Assembly (NCBI RefSeq): GCF_003286085.1
Contig: NW_020825343.1
Coordinates: forward strand, 62,001-126,000
Direction: 5' to 3'
Origin: Drosophila persimilis
Taxonomy: Eukaryota; Arthropoda; Insecta; Diptera; Drosophilidae
DNA: 64,000 nucleotides
The notes beneath the pieces were generated by a model. The model was not told the origin of the DNA. It saw only the letters and a program-made list of their open reading frames with translations, and did not search any database. The position numbers and the translations under genes were made by a program. This document shows, piece after piece, positions 26,847-39,628 of this stretch. The stretch's first letter is position 1, and each line of letters begins with the position of its first letter.

Positions 26847-27947
26847 TTATACCCGATACTAAGTCAGTATGGCTCTCCTCCGGCAGACGCCGCTAATATT
26901 TAACGACACGACAAAGAGTGCGTGCGAGAGAGACAGAAAATCAGTCTGAGCGTGACGTCGGGCGCTGCGTAGCCAGTGCAAATTGATTTGCTCCTTTTGG
27001 CTATGAAAATGATCTGATCTGATCCAGATTCAGCAACCTGATAGATATGGTTATTATCTATGATTCTGCGTTTTTAGTTTTCTCAAATCTGCAATATTGT
27101 GGATGCAACAGATTTTCGTCCTTTGTGGGGGCGGATGGGGGTGGGGCGAAATTCTGAGATATACGTTTTATAGTGACATCTTAAAGGAGTGTGTGTACCA
27201 AATTTGGTTACTCTAGCCTTAATAGTCTCTGAGATTTGTGGTTGCCTCAGATTTTCGTCCTTTGCGGGGGCGGAAGGGGGTGTGGCGAAATTTGGACAGG
27301 AAACGGTCAAGGTCCGATATCACAGGAGTGTGGATACCAAATTTGGTTGCTCTGGCTTTTATAGGTTCTGAGATCCTTGAACTCATATTTTGCAATTGGC
27401 AAAACCGACCATGAAACCTGTGTGTTAGAGTGAGACAGAGCGAGAAAGAGTGAAATTGTTTTCGTGATTCTGGCTGTAATAATTATACGATCTGGTTCAG
27501 ATTTTGCACTCTAGAAGATATAGTCATCTTCTACGATTCTGCGTTTTTAGTTTTCTCGTATCGTCAAAATTGTGGATGCCACAGATTTTCGCCCTTTGTG
27601 GGAGCGGAAGTGGGCGGGGCAAAGTTTTGAAATATTTTTGGAGCAGTGACATATCACAGAAGTCTGGATCCAAAACATCGTTGCTCTAGCTCTTATAGTC
27701 TTTGAGCATTAGGCGCTGAAGGGGACGGACAGACGGACAGACGGACAGACGGACAGACGGACGGACGGACAGACGGACAGACGGACAGACGGACAGACAG
27801 ACATGGCTCAATCGACTCGGCTATTGATGCTGATCAAGAATATATATACTTTATGGGGTCGGAAACGATTCCTTCTGGACGTTACACACATCCACTTTTA
27901 CCACAAATCTAATATACCCCAATACTCATTTTGAGTATCGGGTATAA
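26847..27947. mobile_element. DINE-1 / mini-me-like non-autonomous element, ~1.1 kb
   Basis: The ends are perfect 14-bp inverted words: TTATACCCGATACT at 26847-26860 and AGTATCGGGTATAA at 27934-27947. Near the right end a hairpin (27913-27945, ATACCCCAATACTC paired with GAGTATCGGGTAT) precedes a poly-A stretch. Internally there are three diverged copies of a segment with 'AGATTTTCG(T/C)CCTTTG' followed by a G-rich run (about 27112, 27252 and 27586). A GACGGACA microsatellite follows (27722-27803), then the conserved 'ATCGACTCGGCTATTGATG' block. A GTCY-type microsatellite before this block is the known signature of the mini-me/DINE-1 (Helentron-related) family of Drosophila. It has no coding capacity, as expected for a non-autonomous element. 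Confidence 0.75.
27722..27803 (+). repeat. (GACGGACA)n microsatellite inside the DINE-1-like element
   Basis: About ten copies of GACGGACA/GACAGACG. It is the family-typical GTCY microsatellite, and its length commonly varies between copies of such elements. Confidence 0.9.
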
Positions 27948-30900
27948 AAAAAAAAATCGACTCGAAAACATTTAACGACCCAATTAAAAGCCCCTGAAAC
28001 GACCGTACCTCTCTGATATCAAAAACTAGACCGAAACGCAACGCAACCACACACCACACATTCGCATAGATATAAACAAGTACGAGTACGAGTACGAGTA
28101 TATTCCATAGTAAAATGTACGTATGCTTTATCCGTCGCCACAACAACCTAATAGATAGCACCGAACCACAGAGCCACAATCGATAGGGAGCGAAACCCAG
28201 AATCAGAGACCCAAAAACCCGAAAAATCAAAGGTAACCCACAGCTCTTATCAGACTTTGGGGACTGGGAGTGGGCAGAGTTTTGGGGCTGACAAGCTAAT
28301 TATAGCCACAGATCGTACGGCTATATCTATAGGAAAAACAAAAGCCAACACAATCGCATACATATCTGCTCCCTACGTTTTTCATAGGTTCTCTGGAATA
28401 CCTTTGTTCTTCTGCCACTCTCTCTCTCTCTGCCACTGCTTCTTCTGGCTGGCTGTATTTGTTGGCCGACATTAATTTGCGCTTTGGTATGCAGAAAATA
28501 GTTCAGTTATCGATAATTGCTTATCGCTGTTTACCGTTCGTTGTGTGTAGAATACAGCGCTGAACAAAATGGTGGCTGGCATTGGTGGCTGGGGTTTTTT
28601 GTGAATGGAAGTCAAGTCAGGAGGAAGGCAGGCCGTGCTGATTAGCAAAGGAAGGGAGCCATAAACTAGCTATACCATCGAAATGTTTAACAATCAAGGC
28701 CCTCTCTGGCTATATTTGCAATCTTTTTCGATGAATGAACCATCAAAATGTGTTCAAAGTCCTCTGGGCTGGCCTTTTCCAGTCTCCTTGCATCCAAGGA
28801 TCCACTGCTAGCCACTGTGCGCAGTTTCTATGCTTCAATTCCGTTCGCCTGCTTATCAGAGACGCCTCTCCGTCACTTCCTGTCCCATTTGTCCCGCTAT
28901 CTTTATTCCCATGTACATACATATCTATTATGGGAGACACGAGACCTTTTCGGCTTTGATGATACAATTTCTTAAACTATTTCCATTGGCAGTCCACTCT
29001 TTTGGGTCTCTTTTTGTTGCAGCAGTTGATGTTGCCTCAAACTGTTGTTGCTGCTGTTGTCTCTTGTCTGTTGTCTGTTGTTTGCTGTTGCTTTTAGCGC
29101 TGTACCTTCAGTAGACATATTTTCATTCGAAAAACTGGTTTTCAAGTACGACGTCTCAGTCGCTGTCGCTGCCTCTGCTGGCGATTTATGCGTTGGGTTT
29201 TGGGGCTTTGCTTCGTCGGATCGTCGGATCGTCGTTGTTTCTGTTGTTTGTTGTCGTCTCAGTCTCAGTCTCTTCTCTTCTCGTCCCTCTGTTGCTGCAA
29301 TTTTCGTTTTGTTTTATTTTAAATTGTGATTTATGTATATTTCTCCCTCCTACCTCCTACCTCCTCCCTCCTACCTCCTCCCTCTTCATTCCCCCCCCTC
29401 CACTCTTGCTGGTTGTTTGTGCAAAAATGATTGCAGCTTCTTTTTATTTTCTTCATACATTTATTTCCAGTGTGTGTGTTTATATTTCTTTTTATTTGCA
29501 AGCGTTGACAGTCGCAGCCTTCGATTTATTTTTAATGTTTTATGTCTGTCGTCCGAATTGTTTATGAATTTCGTTGGGTTTTTTTCTGTTGTTGCTTTGT
29601 TGCTTAATTGGCGATTAGATAAATGCCAAAAAGCGCAATGACGACGATGACAATGGGAATAGATCCGCACGTATGGTGGAGTACCAAGCCATGCCTCATG
29701 CCTCATGCCCCCTCCCCCAACCAACAACCCCCAACCCCCAACCGCTGGCATAAATTTAGTTTCAAGCAAAAACGCACGCCACAGATAAGATAGCCCCCAA
29801 AGCAAACCGCAAAAACCTGAACCAAATCGAAGCCCCAACCAAAACGCCAGATAGATCGTCCGTCCGTCTGTCCACAAAAAAAAAAACACACCACACAAAA
29901 GTGTTAGAGGGAAGTTTTTGCACACCTTACACCACACACACTCTCCATCGCTGATTGATAGGAGAGTGCTGGCAGGCAGGAGGGGTGAGGGGGGAACGGC
30001 GCATTGGGGCCCTCCTCCGTCCATTAGCGTTCTGATTAGCGCGTGTGTTGTAACAAGGAGGAGACCTCCCTACCCCTCCCTTCCGCTCCGCTGCCCTCCC
30101 CCAGTGTGGGGGAGTTGTTGCTGTTAGTTTTGCTTATCGCCGCAGACCCATAGACTCGCCCAACGCCCATCAACCCAACGAATGCCCACCGAAAGCCCTC
30201 ATCAGACAGCGGAAATGCTTTCGGTTACAAAACGCTTACATCGGTGCAAAATCAGGTAGACATAAACAATGGACTGGCTAACGGAGAAGTTCAGCGACAA
30301 AATGCAACTGGAGAATGGAACAGAAAGCAGGCCGGCCTCTCTTGAGAGGACGACGAGATATGTTTACTGGAAGATCATTCAGGAGATTTTTGTAGACCTC
30401 AAAGAGTGCTCAATGGCCACAAAATTCCCCTAAAGATCATTCAAAGGGCTCAAAGCTGTTCCTCTTCGACCTGTGACTACTGTAGTCCAGTGCCCGGTGC
30501 AGTGCATTGAAGCCCATTGCCAATTGGACATTTTAGTATGCAAATTATCAGCCAAACACACACACAATCGATAGATACGGCTACGATATATGGCTTAAAA
30601 CTATGGCAAATGTTTTATGGCCAACACGAAAACACATTGCGTATACGCAATCTGGGGAAAGCGGGGCCGATAGGGGCTCGGACGCACAGTTTACGATTCA
30701 GGCCTGGCCAATAAATAAAATCCAGTTACAGGTGCCGAAAGCATTCATACACGAAACAAGAGACAGAGAGGAGGAAACACAACAATATTTCAAATATTAC
30801 CACTCTCCCTTCCCCCCTTCCCCCTTCCCCCTTTGCAACGGTGGCTGGTTGGGGATGCACCACCGCAAGCGGCAAAACATTTACAAAAATCATTTTCCAA

Positions 30901-33900
30901 ATCCGCAAAATGCAAACATTTTGTGGGGGGGGGCGGGGGTCTTGGATCGAATCGTTGTTTAAGGGGGAATATGTTTTTGCACATATTTTCAGCAACAGCC
31001 CTGTGGTGCAGGCTCCGTGCCCCGTGCCCCATGCCCCTGAATGCGAAACGCTGACCATCTGTATTATTTGCATACGGATTTTTAATCAAAAATTGTGCCA
31101 TTTCTTTGGATTTTTTTGTGTGTGTCTCGGTTCGATTTTTATATATTTTGTTGCATGCGGCTCATGCCACAGTGGCAGGAGTGGAATGGGGTCGCCAGAG
31201 GGTTGCTGCTGCTGCTCCTGTTTCTGGTGGTTGCTGGCTTTATTTTCTGCCATCGAGAGTCTATTATGTTGATTTATTTTCATTTTTATTTTTCATTCGT
31301 AAAAGTCGAGTGGCACGGGGCAAATAAATTATGAAAAGCGATATTTAAGGGCAGAGCAAGAGTGGCAAATCGAGGGAAAATTCTGCGGGAAATTCTCCAT
31401 TGGAAAATGTGAAACAAAAGGGGGGAAAATTTATCCGACAGAAAGTGTTGCATACCAGCAGGCGCCACCAAAATTCTATGATAGCAGAGAACCCATCATT
31501 TCGGGGACTATCCCTTTCTAGCACTCCTAAACAAACCCCACACCGACCCACCCCACCACAGCCCAGACAACGCTTCGTGACAGTGGAAATATGGAAAAAA
31601 AACAAAAAAAATGAATCCGCAGACAGACGACAACTGCCATAAGAAAAACAAAAACCATTGAACAAAAAAATGATTGTTTTTTTGTTGGGAATTTCGTATT
31701 TTTGGAAGTGCAATGCAACGTTAGTATTTGAGGGACAGCAGCGGGTGGGTTTTTAGCATCAGTTATTCGGTGGTTCAGGGGATCAGGCAGGGCATCAGGG
31801 CGTTCAAACACCCTTGAAAAACAACTGTCAAACGCATGTCATGCGGGGGGGAGAGAGGGAGAGTGCAGCGGAACAATGAAAATACCAGAAAAAGGGAGGG
31901 AAAGGGAAAAAGCGAGACAGAGACAGAGACAGAGCGGAGGAGAGGTGGAGAGGTGGGGCGGTGGAGAGTGTGAGGGAATGATGAGTGTCGGGACATATGG
32001 AAAGGGCAACACAGAAATACGGAAAAATACAGAAAAACAAAGTGAGAGCAAATCAAACATTTTTGATGTGTTATTGCCTTTTCTCCCCAATGCAATGGCG
32101 GGAGGAATGGGGATGATACTATGCCGCTCCACCTTTTACAGGAAAAAAAATGATTTCACTCTTTGCACGAAATTGATTTTTGTCTAAAAACAATGTTCGT
32201 TCTGTCATTTGGTTCTCCACGCACGTGTCTCCACAATATTTCAGGGTCTCTCGGCTCGGCCCGGCTCGACTCGGCACTTTTACATAATCTATATGATGTT
32301 CCTATGTATGTATGTATGTATGTGTATCGCTTGTACATAGGTATTACTTGTGTGTATTTCGTTGTTGTTGTTGCTTTTGTTACATGACGCCAACTGTCGT
32401 TTGTCGTTTGTCGTTGGGTCGTCTATCGTTTGTAAAAATAAAAGCGCAAAAGCGCAAAAGCGAGAGAGACCGACCAGCACTGCCGCAACAAGAACAAACA
32501 CGCAAACAATTATAGCAATAAAAACAAAAACAGCAACAGCAACAGAAACAGAAACAGAGGAAACAAGGAGCCAAATCAAAAAACAGAAAAGATAGATTGT
32601 TTTTTTTTTTTAGTCACAAAAATATATATAATAGACTTTGCCAGACATCAAATCCCATAAAGGACTTTGGCCCTTTCCTTGCTGTCGCATTGCTGACAAA
32701 AACTCGTATAATTCATATCGAAATAAAGCCATAAATCGTGAAAATAAAGTCAATTAAAAATCGGTGGATTAGGCCCCCCCCCGCCCCGCCCCCTGTTTGA
32801 CTACCTTTGACTACGCCTCTGGCCACTGGGCGGCTGTGGGACATACGGAAATCATTTCGTGTGCCAAATGAGAAATAATTTTTATTACCACAGCAAATCA
32901 AAGTGCGCACAAATTTACAATTACACAAGCCCCACTAGAGAGAGAGAGAGCGCCATGCGATGGTGGGAACAGAGAGAGAGAGAGGGGTAGAGGTAGCCAG
33001 AGATCGTGCACTGATTCCGATATGAAGGCAGAGCAGTATCTCCCACAGCACGTGTCGCGTCTCTCCATCGAAATGGAACGGCACCCACCTCTGAACTGCT
33101 TTACTTTGCGCTCTCCCTCTCTGTGTCCCTCTCTGTGTCTCTCTCCCTCTCCACCGTTTTGCTTTATTTTTATCTAATCAATGAAGAAATTTATATCTAA
33201 TCAAAGTACAAAAGGCAGAAACAGACTGAGAATTCGAACAAAGCAAACGCGCGCCTTGCCGTCACATCAGAGATGTGTCTATCGTCTTTACCTCCCTCCC
33301 GCCCTGCCTCGCTCCCTGTGGAACACTTCTCCAACTGTCGGTGCAAGTCACATAATGAGACGATGATTATATGATCGGAAAACAACTTTGCTACCCCCCT
33401 CCCAACCGCTCCCATCACCCTATCGTGCCACAATCTATGTGGGTTGCGTTGCTCTTTTTATCTAAGCAATGCCGAAGGTCATTTTTCACACTCGTCATAT
33501 TTGATAAAGGGCGATGGAGATCGGAAATCTGTGCCGCACGCAGCCTTGAGGTATGCTACGGGCTATCCTAGTCCCATGCTCCCAGGCGGCGGCTGTCCGA
33601 CGACCTAATGACCTGCTTTGCACTGCTTTATTTACCGCTCCACTCCAGTGGTTGCCTCTCCTCGCTCTCCCCACTAGCAGTGGAAGGCAGGCAGGCAGGC
33701 AGGCAGTCTCAATGCTAATTTATCGTCGCAGTCTCGCGGCAATCACAGGTTCAGGTTCTCCCCTCGCCACCGCCTAACTCATTCCAAGCAAGGTATATTG
33801 AACCAGAGGTGGGGCAGCCACAGTTTTCTGCATTTTGTACACTTCGAGTCGCTTCTCCCTTGGACTGACTGCCTTACCCTAGTGTTGGTGATACCCTGCC

Positions 33901-35594
33901 CTCAACCTCTCGATCTTTGTAGACTTTGCCGGGCTTTGGCTTTGGCTCTGGCTTTTTCGTCATGCGATTATCAGCCAATCGCTTAGCAATGTGCTATTTA
34001 TTTGCATTTCGCCTTTTTGTTGTTGTTGTTGTTTCTCTTGATCTTGTTCTTCTTGTTGTTGTTGGTATTGTGTTACGTTTTGTGAGTTTTTGTTCCCGCA
34101 ACTTTATTTGCTTTTGTTTTGTTGTTGCTGCTGCTGCTCTGAGCTGCTTTTGTGGCTGCGATGCGCAATTATTGGGAGCGTGTTACTCTCTTTTTTTTTT
34201 GTCGGTGTGCGAGTGGAATCATCCTACCCTTTACCCACGCCACGTAGGGTGCACATGTACCGATCTTGGGGAGTACATCACTCCCCGGTCTACAGTGCGT
34301 AGGGTATGCTCTGTTCGGCTTGGGCTTTGTCTTCGCACTGCCATTGTCGTGTAGGTACAGTTGTGCCCTCCTGTACTTCCACAGGGTCTCGGAAGGGTAT
34401 TCCTCGTGCCAGACTTTCCTTCGTTTAGTATTGGCCTCACAGTCGCTGCCAGCCAGTGCAGGGTAGCCCCACAGCCTCGACTGTACTGTACAGTCCCCCT
34501 CCCCCTCCCCACCCCGTTTGCACTGCGCTTTCTGTTTCTCTATTGCTTCTCATTGTTTTTATTGTCGCCTCATATGCTTTTCATATGACTTTTGTTGTTT
34601 AATGGATGCCTGGCAAATATGCTTAATTATTTTTACCTTAAAAGTCGCGCCATCAAAACGAATGCGCGACAACAATTCCAATGAATGTGAGGTTAGGAAT
34701 AGGGTTGACATTGCCTCTACCTCGCAGTCGGCAGTCGGCAGTCGGCCGTCGGCTGTGGAGAGATGGTTCGATTGAGTGGGCCATGGGGATGGCAGGGCAG
34801 GGCGCGGTGGAAAACAAATGTAAGCCCTGAGCCCATTTGACATTTGGGGCTTAAATGTCACAGCAAATCAAGAAAGAGAGATGGAGAATGGAGAACGGAG
34901 CAACAGAGACGGCATGAGCAAGTGCAATGCAAAAGTTTGAGCAAAGAGAAGATGGTGGAGAAGCAAAATGAAAATGCAATTGGAATTGCCACAGCAACAG
35001 CAACAACAGCAACAATCATGAATGACGTTGACAATGACGATGATGGAGATATGGCTATGGGTGCGCATGATGGGGATGGTGGATGGGGGGATGGGGGGAT
35101 TGGGTGGATACTTTGGGAGTGAAATCACATGAACATAAGCTCCATGGCCCCATGGCTGACATCATCGATGGAGGTCGCCGCATGAGTCAAGTTTTAGCGA
35201 TAAGAGAGGCCCCACACATAGATGTGGAAGAATTCCCTGAAATCGATCAGATACTCGCATGTTTTCCCCAGCCCCCCCCCAAAAAAACTTCTCTCGCACT
35301 TCTCTTTGGTGGCTTTTCACAGTTTGTCATACTCTCGTGTTCTCTTGAAAAACTCTCGCCAACATTTCGGTTATCAAAATTTTCGTAGTTCTAAGTTTTG
35401 GGAGTCTTTCGCGCTTGCGCGGTTCTATTTTTCATTCTGGCTAATAATGTTTGGGGAAAGGGCTGCCATGTGCTGTACGGACGAGATGCGGCAGCCGCGG
35501 CGGCAGTCACGCCCACAAAGTTATCCAAAACGAACAAAAGTCGTGCCAGAATGCCAACTAATTCGTGGTATTACCTTTGCTTGGATTATTGCAG
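27948..35594. other. probable tna 5' intron, right part, ending at the acceptor 35594
   Basis: No supported gene. The stretch is rich in CTG/GTT, CT and GA tracts, with a TCCTACC-type block (29345-29390). It ends with an intron 3' end: a CTAAT branch-point-like word at about 35561 and the acceptor ATTATTGCAG at 35585-35594, just before the tna coding exon. One open frame around 35110-35275 looks mildly protein-like (noted under findings), but no start or splice context supports it. Confidence 0.55.
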
Positions 35595-35607
35595 GAAAAA
35601 TGATGAA

Positions 35608-38600
35608 ATGAACCAGCAGGCGGGCTCCTCAAGGGCGCCAGCCACAGGGGGCCAAATCTCACCGCCGGGTGGCAGTAGCACAAATAACAACAACAGTCTT
35701 GATCAACAGCAGCAGCAGCAGCAGCATCATCTGCAACACCAGCAACAGCATCCGCAACAGCAGCAGCAGCATCCGCAACAGCAGCAGTACTACAGCCAAC
35801 AGCAGCAGCAGCAGCATCAGTATCAGCAGCAACAACGCGAAAGTTTTCTGGCCTACCAGCAGCAACAGCAGCAGCAGCAACAACAACAGCAACAGCATCA
35901 CCAGCAGCAGCAGCAGCAGAGATCCGGAGGATTAGGCGTCGGCGGAGGTGTGGCTGGTGGCAATTTTATGCTCGGCAATGAGCTCATCGGAGGCGACAGC
36001 CTGCGCAGCCTGAACAACACTTTTGGCCCCAATTCGGAGTTCACTTCGCTCACGAGCGGAGGCACCAGTGGCGGCGGAGGCGGAGGCGCCACAGCCTCTC
36101 TGGGAGGCCTGAGCACCACGAGCGTCCAGAGCGGACAGCAGGGATATCCTGCTGCCATGGTGGCAGCGAATCAGCAGCAACAGCAGCAACATCAACAGCA
36201 ACAGCAGCAACAGCAGCAGCAGCAGCAGCAACAGCACATGTCCGGCATGGATGCCATGGGCGGTTACAGTCAGGTGAGGATCCCGGCAGCAGTCCAATAT
36301 TTGCAAGACTTTTTCTCTACGAGGTATTTCTTCTTTTCCCCCCTTCCAGATGAGTGGCGGCATGCATCCGGGCGCCAACGGTGGCATGATGTCCAATGCC
36401 CAGTACATGAATGGCGGAGGAGCCAGTGGACAGGCAGGCAGCTACAACGGCAGCCAGGGAATGGGCATGGGCTACGGCAATGGAGGAGGTGGCATCGGAC
36501 CACAGAGGCATCATCAAGTAAGTACCGGAACCGGCAAAAGCAGCGAATGCTCCCTTTGATTTTCGCCCTCCTAACCCCACGCTTGGTCTCCCCTCTTGCA
36601 GATGACGCCCATGAATCAAATGCAAACCATGTCAATGGTTGGTCAATGCCCTGGAGGCAATGGAGGCCTAGGGATGAGCCCCATGCAACAGCAGGCGGCC
36701 CAGCAGATGGGCGGCGGCATGAATCCCATGGCCAAGATGCAGGGCATGGCCAACGGCGGCTATCCGCAGCAGGCGCCGCCCCCACAACAGCAGCGTCGCA
36801 TGACACCGTATCCACATCCGCAGATGCACATGGCCCAGAAGCGGGCCGGCGCAGGAGCAGGCGTTGGCGGAGTGGGCGGAGTGTATCCCAATCTTGTGCA
36901 GCAGCAGCAGCCGCCGCAGATGTACGGCGGCCAGCAGATGCATCCCGGAGCTGGGGGCGTGCCACTGCCGATGCAGGCGGGCGGAGCTGGGAATGGCTAC
37001 GGTCGGGGTGGACCAATGGTGGGCGGCAGTGGGGGCTACGGCCGCATGTCGGCTGCCAATGGCATGGGCCCGAACGGGGGACCCGTCATGGGCCCCATGG
37101 GACCTGGTGGCATGGCAGGCGCTGGCATGGGACCCGGTCCCGGCTGCATGAGCCAGCAGCAGCGTTTCATGCCACAAGCGGGCGGTGGTGTGCCCGGCGT
37201 GGGATACGGAGGCGCTGGCGGCCCGGGAGGAGCATTCTATCCGGGTGCCGGTGGCGGCAATGGCGTAGGAATGCCACAGGCAGGCGGCGGCAGCATGTGC
37301 CCGGCGGGACCGGGTGGCGGCGTGGCCACAACAGGCAATCCATACCAGAATCAAGGTTTCCAGCAAAACTATCAGCACAGTCCAGTTCCTGGTAATCCAA
37401 CGCCGCCGCTGACACCCGCATGCAGTGTCCCATACGTGAGCCCCAACCCGGATATAAAGCCACCAATGGATAACAGTAGGTTTTGCTGTGAGACCTCACA
37501 CCCCTGAGAACAGTCGCTAAGTCCTCGCTTTCCCTCCACTTTTCAGGCGAAGAAATGAGACTGACATTCCCGGTACGCGATGGCATCATTTTGGCACCGT
37601 TCCGCCTGCTGCACAATCTGTCTGTGAGCAATCATGTGTTCCATCTGAAGCAGAATGTTTACAATACGCTGATGTGCCGGTAAGTCGTTGTAGAGGTCGC
37701 GTCTATCCGTTGAGATCGTATTAATCTTTGACCTTTGGACCTTCAGCACCGACTTGGAGCTGCAGTTGAAGTGCTTCCACCAGGATGATCGCCAGATGAA
37801 CACCAATTGGCCGCACACCGTCACCGTCTCCGCCAATGCCACGCCTCTGAATATCGAGCGATCCGAGAAGAACAGCACTGCTTTGCGTCCGCTTTACTTG
37901 AAGGCTGTGTGCCAGCCAGGACGCAACACCCTACAGCTGACGGCCAGTTCCTGTTGTTGTGTAAGTACTGAGCAGTCCGCGGAGTCCGCGAAAGAAACGC
38001 TCGCTAATCATGGAATCCCCCTTAATGCCTCTCCACAGTCGCATTTGTTTGTGCTGCAACTAGTCCATCGACCATCGGTGCGTCAAGTGCTCCAGACGTT
38101 GCACAAACGCAATCTATTGCCGCTCGAGCATAGCGTGCAGAAGATCAAGCGGAATCTGGGCCTGCCTCCCGATGGCCAAGCGGTGGGCAATGGTGCGGAA
38201 GTATCGCCATCGCAGCAGTGCACCAAGATCTCATTGAAGTGCCCCATTACCAAGTCTCGAATACGTCTGCCCGCCAGGGGCCACGAGTGCAAGCACGTGC
38301 AATGCTTCGATCTGGAGGCCTATCTGATGATCAACAGCGAGCGGGGCTCCTGGCGCTGTCCGGAGTGCAGCAAGTCGGCCATCACCGACACCCTGGAGAT
38401 CGATCAGTACATCTGGGCCATACTCAACACGCTTAGCAACTCGGATGTGGATGAGGTGATCATTGACTCGTCTGCCAACTGGCGGGCCCTGCAGCACAAC
38501 GGCGGGATGCCCAATGCCCCAGCTGTTGGTGGGTCCGCTGCCAGTGGAGGAGCATCCACCCCCTCGAATGTTCCTACTGGCAATCCCATCAGCAGCAATG

Positions 38601-39628
38601 GTCCCAGTGTGATGCCTGCCATCAAGCAGGAACTGATGCCCGTCGTGAAGCAGGAACTGTGCGACGACATGGCCAAGGTGATGTCGCCAGGCTCCACACA
38701 GCTCCCCACGTGGGACAATTCGCAGGCGATGAGTCCGTACAATATGCATGACATGAACTCTATTGCTAGTGGCAATATGATGGGCAATCAGCAGTAAGTA
38801 GACCCTTCAATCAGCACCTCTGGAACAGTTGCTTATGGTTATTGCCCCTCCTCTCTTTCCAGTGGCAATCGCGGCAGCTATGACAACTTTAGTGGCAACC
38901 ACAGCGATGGCAGTGGCGGTCTGTCCAACGGCGATGGTGGTGTCAACTCTTTGGATCAACTAAACGCCATGGAAAAGTCTCTGAGCGATCAGGTAAGCTT
39001 TCAAACGGAAAGATTCTTGCAGACAGGTGCTTACTGCTGGTTTCTCCTCCTTACATAGATGCCCCATACACCGCACACGCCAGGGGCAGTCAGCCATCCC
39101 ATGACTCCCGGTGGCCCTCCAAGTGTTAGCTCCTCCCACAACGAGCCCATCAGTGGAGGGACACCAAATGCCAGCAGCAGCAACAACAACAATAGCAGCA
39201 GCACGGGGCACAACTCTCCACAGACACCAGGGACGCCCAGTCGCATGGGCGGAGGCATTGGAAGTGCAGAGAACCAGCAGCAGCAGCAGCAGGAGCAGCT
39301 GCTGAACAGCCTGATGAACAGCCAGACGCAGCTGAAGTTCACGGAGACAGATCTGAGTGCCGAGCTGCAGAGTTTCGATGCTGCAGCGGCAGGCATCAAT
39401 GATACGGCGCATGATTTGAATGTAAGTCGAAGCGCAGGAAGGAGAATTCCTGGAACCAGAGGAACTGTAGCTAACTGTTTGATTACCTTTTTGCAGCTTC
39501 TGCAAGATGTGGATCCCATGGAAATCCTCTCGTACCTGGATCCCCAACCAGACCTCAATACGCCTCCTTCCAGTGGCAGCAGCAACAATAATGCTAGCGA
39601 TGATCTGCTGGCCACATTGTTCGACTAA
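35608..39628 (+). CDS. tna: Tonalli, SP-RING zinc-finger protein (PIAS/ZMIZ-like)
   Basis: Tonalli is the fly ZMIZ1/2 relative, a nuclear SP-RING protein. In the literature it interacts genetically with Brahma chromatin-remodelling factors and is a presumed SUMO ligase. Nine coding exons join in frame: 35608-36273, 36350-36517, 36602-37475, 37547-37679, 37747-37960, 38039-38793, 38863-38992, 39059-39421 and 39497-39628. All introns are GT-AG, and the product is 1144 aa. Residues 33-106 and 188-210 are polyglutamine-rich. Residues ~220-560 are Met/Gly/Gln-rich. A conserved ZMIZ-type block follows (~570-720). The SP-RING is at ~745-812 with Cys753-Pro, Cys769-x-His771-x2-Cys774 and Cys792-x2-Cys795. 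The C-terminus carries an acidic [11 protein letters not shown] motif. The ATG at 35608 is the first in this frame after the acceptor at 35594. A short out-of-frame AUG precedes it. Confidence 0.95.
35704..35925 (+). repeat. CAG/CAA repeat encoding polyglutamine in tna
   Basis: Interrupted CAG/CAA/CAT codons encode most of residues 33-106. A second tract lies at 36169-36237. The mix of CAG and CAA interrupts the pure repeat and should limit slippage. Frames on other strands or phases (poly-Leu, poly-Ser, poly-Asn) are shadows. Confidence 0.9.

Noticed and set aside
35398-37395. 665-codon plus-strand frame over tna
   Set aside because: It starts inside the intron and runs through the first two tna introns, so downstream of 36274 it reads exons in a wrong phase. 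The spliced model restores all tna motifs.
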